A stretch of 64,000 nt of DNA from Mesorhizobium sp. B2-3-4. Its GTDB lineage: Bacteria > Pseudomonadota > Alphaproteobacteria > Rhizobiales > Rhizobiaceae. The notes under the pieces were generated by a model. That model worked only from the letters and a program-made list of their open reading frames with translations, was not told where the DNA came from and searched no databases. Numbering within the stretch: position 1 is the stretch's first letter; each line of letters begins with the position of its first letter. The DNA is taken from NCBI RefSeq assembly GCF_006442315.1, contig NZ_VFVY01000011.1, positions 124,001 through 188,000 of the forward strand. The letters are read 5' to 3'. Position numbers and translations under genes: made by a program. This document shows positions 60,059 through 64,000 of the stretch, piece by piece.

Positions 60059-61255
60059 ATGGACTCCTATCGCAACAGCGATCCGCGGCCGCCGATCATG
60101 CAGGGCTCGCCGCCCGCCATGGTGCCGCCGAGGCTCGACTGGGACAGGCCGCCGTGGAACCGCTGGGCCTTCCAGCACATCCGCGAATTCCTGCCAACAG
60201 CGCAAGTGTGGCGCGGCAATGGCCACCGCCACCGACTCGAACGCGCCGAGGTCGATCTCGACGGGCTGGCGGTCGAAGACAGCGAAGGCAGGGCTTCGAC
60301 GCTCGCCGGGCTGCTGGACGAGACCTACACCGATGGTTTCCTCGTGCTCAAGGACGGCAAGGTTGCCTATGAGCGCTATTTCAACGGCATGGACGAGCGC
60401 ACGCTGCATCTGTCGCAGTCGATGGCGAAATCGGTCACCGGCACGGTGTTCGGCATTCTGGCCGGGCGCGGCCTGATCGATCCGGCGAGGCCGGTCACCG
60501 ACTATCTGCCGGAGCTTGGCGCCACCGGCTGGGCCGGGGCGAGCGTCCAGCACGTGCTCGACATGACGACCGGCGTGCGTTTTTCCGAGGAATATGTCGA
60601 CCGCTATTCCGACATCGGCCAAGTCGATGTCGCCACGGGCTGGAAGCCGGTTCCGCCGGGCAGTGATCCAAATTTCCGTTGGCCTTCGCACATGTTCGAG
60701 CTGATCCTGGGCCTGAAGGACACCGTGCGTGCGCATGGGGCGAAGTTCGAATACCGCTCGATCGAGACCGACGTGCTCGCCTTCATCATGGAACGGGCGA
60801 CCGGTAAAAGGCTGGCGCAACTGGTGTCGGAGGAACTCTGGCAAAAGCTCGGCGCCGACGAAAGCGCCTGCTTCACCGTCGACAGCGCCGGTTATGCGCT
60901 GGCCGATGGCGGCTTCAACGCGACGCTGCGCGACTATGCCCGCTTCGGCCAGTTGATCCTCGACAATGGCGGCGGCATCGTGCCGCCCGACTGGATCGAG
61001 GCGACGCGCAACGGCAGGCATGGTCCCGATTTCAGCGCCAGCATGCCGGAAGGCAGCTATCGCAACCAGTTCTGGATCGAGAACCCGCGTTCGCGCGCGC
61101 TGATGTGCCGGGGCGTGTTCGGGCAGATGATCCACATCGACTGGACCACGGGAGTGGTCGTGGTGAAGCTGTCGACCTGGCCGGATTTCAACAACATCGC
61201 CTATTCCGTGGCAACGCTGAAGGCCGTGCACGCCATAGCCGCCGCGCTGGCCTGA
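60059..61255 (+). CDS. Serine hydrolase, class C beta-lactamase/NylB-like (copy 1)
   Basis: A 398-residue cytoplasmic enzyme of the beta-lactamase-related serine hydrolase family. The SxxK nucleophile motif is SMAK in LSQSMAKSVTGTVFGILAGRGL; the tyrosine motif is probably YRS in FEYRSIETDVLAFIMERATG. The family includes esterases, D-amino-peptidases and 6-aminohexanoate-oligomer (amide) hydrolases. No signal peptide, which argues against a beta-lactamase. ATG 60059 has GGGAA 8 nt upstream, right after the potD terminator. Paralogue of the next gene (shared NRWxFQ...ELxPTA N-terminus). Confidence 0.88.
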   Translation: MDSYRNSDPRPPIMQGSPPAMVPPRLDWDRPPWNRWAFQHIREFLPTAQVWRGNGHRHRLERAEVDLDGLAVEDSEGRASTLAGLLDETYTDGFLVLKDGKVAYERYFNGMDERTLHLSQSMAKSVTGTVFGILAGRGLIDPARPVTDYLPELGATGWAGASVQHVLDMTTGVRFSEEYVDRYSDIGQVDVATGWKPVPPGSDPNFRWPSHMFELILGLKDTVRAHGAKFEYRSIETDVLAFIMERATGKRLAQLVSEELWQKLGADESACFTVDSAGYALADGGFNATLRDYARFGQLILDNGGGIVPPDWIEATRNGRHGPDFSASMPEGSYRNQFWIENPRSRALMCRGVFGQMIHIDWTTGVVVVKLSTWPDFNNIAYSVATLKAVHAIAAALA

Positions 61256-61287
61256 GCTTCAACGACAATGGACTGGAAGGAAACGCC

Positions 61288-62469
61288 ATGACCGGCAAGA
61301 CCGCGTTCGAGACCCGATACGGATTCCGCCGCAACGAGGTGCTGCTCGGCAACTGGCGCGTGGCCCCGTTCAACCGGTGGTCGTTCCAGAATCTCGGCGA
61401 ACTGGTGCCGACTGCCCGCGTAACGGCGGCGCCGGCGGGTGTCGAGGCACCGATGCGTGACATCAGCGGCCTGCTTGGCGAAAAGGTCACGGTCGCGAGC
61501 GCGCCAGAGACGGTGGCCGAATTTCTCCTGCGCTCCAGCACCGACGCGCTGACGGTGATGAAGGGCGGCAAGATCATTGGCGACTGGTTCGCGCCGCATA
61601 TGGATTTCGGCGCGCGCCACATCATCTTCTCGATCAGCAAGTCAGTGACCGCTATCATTGCCGGCATACTGGAAGGCGAGGGGGTGTTCGACCCGGAAGC
61701 GCCGGTGACGCGCTACATTCCCGAGGCGAAAGGCTCGGCCTATGGCGACGCCAGCGCCCGGCACGTGCTCGACATGAGCGTCAGCCTCGATTTCGAGGAG
61801 GCCTATCTCGATCCCGAAAGCGCCTTTGCCCGCTATCGCCGCGCGACGCTGTGGAATCCAGGTGGCGGCACGGAAAGCCTGCGCGAGTTCATCCTGACCC
61901 TGCAGCGGCTTGCCGAGCCGCATGGCCAGACCTTCCGCTACCGCTCGCCCAATTCCGATCTGCTCGGCCTGCTGCTCGAACGCGCCTCGGGCCAGCGCTT
62001 CCCGGACCTGATGCGCGAAAAACTCTGGCTGCCGCTCGGCGCGGTCAGCGAAGCCTCGATCGGCGTCGACATGGAAGGTACGGCACGCACCGCCGGCGGC
62101 ATTTCGGTGACGCCGCGCGATCTCGCGCGCATCGGCGAGATGATGCGTCAGGACGGCACGGCCAATGGCCGCCGCATCGTGCCCGAGGCCTGGGTGCGCG
62201 ACACCGTCAGCACCGGCGGCAGTTCCGAGGCCTGGCAGCGCGGTGCGATGGTGCCGCTGTTTCCGAAAGGCCGCTACCGCAACAAATGGTATCAGACCGG
62301 CTTCGAAAACGGCGCCTATTGCGGCATCGGCATCCATGGCCAGTGGCTCTATGTCGACCCGAAAACCGAAGTGGTCATCGCCAAGATGTCGTCGCAGCCG
62401 GAGCCGGTGGACGATCCGCTGGATATCGAGATCGTCGCCTTCTTCGAGGCGCTGAGCCGGATGGTCTAA
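61288..62469 (+). CDS. Serine hydrolase, class C beta-lactamase/NylB-like (copy 2)
   Basis: A 393-residue paralogue of the preceding enzyme, 32 bp downstream. SxxK is SISK in IIFSISKSVTAIIAGILEGEGV; the tyrosine motif lies in FRYRSPNSDLLGLLLERASG. The N-terminus NRWSFQNLGELVPTARV matches copy 1, while the rest has diverged considerably. ATG 61288 has GGAAGGAA upstream. Likely substrates are amides or esters; the neighbouring polyamine genes favour amides (inference). Confidence 0.88.
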   Translation: MTGKTAFETRYGFRRNEVLLGNWRVAPFNRWSFQNLGELVPTARVTAAPAGVEAPMRDISGLLGEKVTVASAPETVAEFLLRSSTDALTVMKGGKIIGDWFAPHMDFGARHIIFSISKSVTAIIAGILEGEGVFDPEAPVTRYIPEAKGSAYGDASARHVLDMSVSLDFEEAYLDPESAFARYRRATLWNPGGGTESLREFILTLQRLAEPHGQTFRYRSPNSDLLGLLLERASGQRFPDLMREKLWLPLGAVSEASIGVDMEGTARTAGGISVTPRDLARIGEMMRQDGTANGRRIVPEAWVRDTVSTGGSSEAWQRGAMVPLFPKGRYRNKWYQTGFENGAYCGIGIHGQWLYVDPKTEVVIAKMSSQPEPVDDPLDIEIVAFFEALSRMV

Positions 62470-62508
62470 GGCGTGCTGATGTCCAGGTGACGCCGGCTTG
62501 CCAACGGC

Positions 62509-62569
62509 GGCTGTCTGCACCTCCGGTGCTCACGACGGAATGTCCGCTCCGCTCCGGTTCTCGAAAGCC
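62509..62569. repeat. Possible second interspersed repeat
   Basis: GGCTGTC at the left end and GAAAGCC at the right end pair imperfectly, and inside are related GC-rich blocks (CACCTCCGG, CGCTCCGGT). It resembles, from memory, a stretch often seen between genes in rhizobial genomes. No second copy is in the window, so this is tentative. Confidence 0.35.
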
Positions 62570-62739
62570 ATCATTCTCGGCTCGGCCTGACCTGAATCTC
62601 AAGACAGCCTGGGCCGTGCCCGAGCGCCAAATAGAGGCGCGCTTTCCTGTGGACCCGACGGCTGGTGGATGCGCGGGTGGTTGGCGGACCGAACGGCTGC
62701 GCTTATGGTCGCCGCTCTTTTCGACAAGAGTGGTTTGAC

Positions 62740-62782
62740 GCAATTCCGGACGGAAAACCGTTTCACACTTTCCTGGAATTGC
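62740..62782. repeat. Interspersed imperfect-palindrome element before tex
   Basis: A 43-bp imperfect inverted repeat: GCAATTCCGGA at the left, TCCTGGAATTGC at the right, with the core AAAACCGTTTCACACTTTC at 62754-62772. The core matches 17 of 19 positions of the element before flhB. It ends 16 bp before the tex start codon. Confidence 0.7.
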
Positions 62783-62798
62783 TTGGAGCAGGAACGAC

Positions 62799-64000
62799 AT
62801 GGCATCCGACATCAAGCGCATCGCAGCCATCATCGCGGTGGAGATCAAGGCCAGGCCCGAACAGGCGTTGGCGGCGATCGAACTGCTCGACGAGGGTGCG
62901 ACGGTGCCGTTCGTGGCGCGCTACCGCAAGGAAGTGACCGGCGGGCTCGACGACACGCAATTGCGCGACCTTGCCGAGCGTCTTGCCTATCTGCGGGAAC
63001 TCGATGCGCGTCGCGACACCATCCTGGGCTCGATCCGCGAACAGGGCAAGCTGACGGAGGACCTCGAAGCCAAGATCGCGGCGGCGGCCACCAAGGCGGA
63101 ACTCGAAGACATCTACCTGCCCTACAAGCCGAAGCGCCGTACCAAGGCCGAGATCGCCAGGGAACGCGGCCTTGGGCCTTTGGCGGAGGCCATCCTTGCC
63201 GACCGTTCGCTGGTGCCCGCCGAGGTGGCGCTCGCCTATGTCACGGCGGAGGTCGCCGATGCCAAGGCCGCGCTCGAAGGCGCGCGCGACATATTGTCGG
63301 AACAGTTCGCCGAAAATGCCGACCTGGTCGGCAGGCTGCGGACCTACATGAAGGACCGCGCCTTCCTGCGCGCCAGGGTGGTCGACGGCAAGCAGGAGGC
63401 GGGTGCCAAATTCTCCGACTATTTCGATCATGCCGAGCGCTGGGCCACTGCACCGAGCCACCGGGCGCTTGCCATGCTACGCGGCCGCAACGAGGAGGTG
63501 CTGTCGCTCGACATCGAGGTCGACGCGGATGACACCTCGCCGGTGAAGCCGGTCGAGCGCATGGTGGCCAATGCCTACGCGATCGGCGGCACGCTGCCGG
63601 GCGACCGCTGGCTGATGGAGGTGGCGGGCTGGACCTGGCGCATCAAGCTGTCGCTGCACCTGACACTCGATCTGATGCGCGATCTGCGCGAACGGGCCGA
63701 GGAAGAGGCGATCCATGTCTTTGCCCGCAACCTCAAGGATTTGCTGCTTGCGGCACCCGCCGGCTCGCGGCCGACGATGGGGCTCGACCCCGGCATCCGC
63801 ACCGGCGTCAAGGTGGCGGTGGTCGACGGCACCGGCAAGCTGGTGGCGACGACGACGGTCTACCCGTTCCCGCCCAGGAACGATGTGCGCGGCGCGCAGG
63901 CCGAGCTTGCCGCGCTGATCCGCCAGCACAAGGTCGAGCTGATTTCGATCGGCAACGGCACCGGCAGCCGCGAGACCGAAAAGCTGGTCGCCGACATGCT
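62799..64000 (+). CDS. tex: Tex-like RNA-binding transcription accessory protein (5' part)
   Basis: About 400 residues of a protein that runs off the window; Tex proteins are about 770 residues. The N-terminal helical region (ALAAIELLDEGATVPFVARYRKEVTGGLDDTQLRDLAERLAYLRELDARRDTIL, then DIYLPYKPKRRTKAEIARERGLGPLAEAIL) is diagnostic, and the YqgF/RNase-H-like domain begins near residue 325 (GLDPGIRTGVKVAVVDGTGKLVAT). The S1 domain would lie beyond the end. ATG 62799 has AGGA 6 nt upstream. Tex binds RNA and influences transcription and stress survival in several bacteria. Confidence 0.95.
   Translation, partial: MASDIKRIAAIIAVEIKARPEQALAAIELLDEGATVPFVARYRKEVTGGLDDTQLRDLAERLAYLRELDARRDTILGSIREQGKLTEDLEAKIAAAATKAELEDIYLPYKPKRRTKAEIARERGLGPLAEAILADRSLVPAEVALAYVTAEVADAKAALEGARDILSEQFAENADLVGRLRTYMKDRAFLRARVVDGKQEAGAKFSDYFDHAERWATAPSHRALAMLRGRNEEVLSLDIEVDADDTSPVKPVERMVANAYAIGGTLPGDRWLMEVAGWTWRIKLSLHLTLDLMRDLRERAEEEAIHVFARNLKDLLLAAPAGSRPTMGLDPGIRTGVKVAVVDGTGKLVATTTVYPFPPRNDVRGAQAELAALIRQHKVELISIGNGTGSRETEKLVADM

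Larger units (their letters stand above)
62470..62798. other. Non-coding region before tex with repeat-like DNA
   Basis: 329 bp without a supportable gene. It contains a palindrome-like stretch at 62509-62569 and an interspersed repeat at 62740-62782, the latter next to the tex start. The rest shows no feature I recognise. Confidence 0.6.

Noticed and set aside
60059..62469. The two SxxK proteins as beta-lactamase resistance genes
   Set aside because: They lack signal peptides and the usual beta-lactamase context; the broader serine hydrolase family fits better.
62669..63532. A 287-codon ORF overlapping the start of tex in another frame
   Set aside because: The tex frame is unmistakable; this one is R/G/H-rich and begins in the repeat-bearing gap.

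Overview
The window is GC-rich, densely packed DNA from an alphaproteobacterium of the order Hyphomicrobiales (Rhizobiales), most likely Mesorhizobium or a close relative. Several flagellar genes restricted to this group support this: visN/visR, ftcR (rem), motC/motE, flaF/flbT and a motA-fliM-fliN-fliG-flhB block. Two interspersed imperfect-palindrome repeats with a shared core (44564-44616 and 62740-62782) also fit. I saw no tRNA, rRNA, CRISPR array, transposase or integrase.

Region 1 (1-2759) holds a small secreted DUF2147-like protein and a two-gene unit: a flavin-dependent amine-oxidase-like protein and a DUF1365 protein. This pair is usually linked to fatty-acid modification and oxidative stress. 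Region 2 (2773-47635) is a nearly complete flagellar supercluster. On the minus strand, from right to left, it contains visN-visR; a 14-gene operon (DUF1217 protein, flgF, fliI, a membrane ORF, flgB, flgC, fliE, flgG, flgA, flgI, motE, flgH, fliL, fliP); two separately terminated flagellin genes; fliF, a fliH-like ORF, motB, motC, fliK and a lytic transglycosylase; ftcR; flgE-flgK-flgL-flaF-flbT-flgD-fliQ; and flhA-fliR with a fliJ-like ORF. On the plus strand it contains motA-fliM-fliN-fliG-flhB and a 144-aa ORF.

Between fliQ and flhA, which are neighbours in the related clusters I know, lie about 8 kb of non-flagellar genes (6110-13906): a monooxygenase-like protein, a MarR regulator divergent from an NAD(P)-binding protein, a cupin, a CLC channel homologue, an MFS transporter and an asparagine synthase.

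Region 3 (48155-52289) has a large secreted M16 peptidase and a TMEM43-family membrane protein. Region 4 (52342-62469) looks like an uptake and breakdown locus for amides or acylated polyamines: an acetylpolyamine amidohydrolase of the histone-deacetylase fold, its TetR neighbour, a YtcJ-type amidohydrolase, a PotABCD-type ABC importer and two tandem SxxK serine hydrolases. The window ends inside tex (62799 onward).

Likely logic of the flagellar part: VisN/VisR activate ftcR/rem, which activates structural operons. Sequence upstream of the flagellin genes also suggests direct CtrA control (a full TTAA-N7-TTAACCAT site before one flagellin and a near match before the other). Both flagellin leaders carry a hairpin where FlbT might act. 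These regulatory points are inferred from sequence motifs only.
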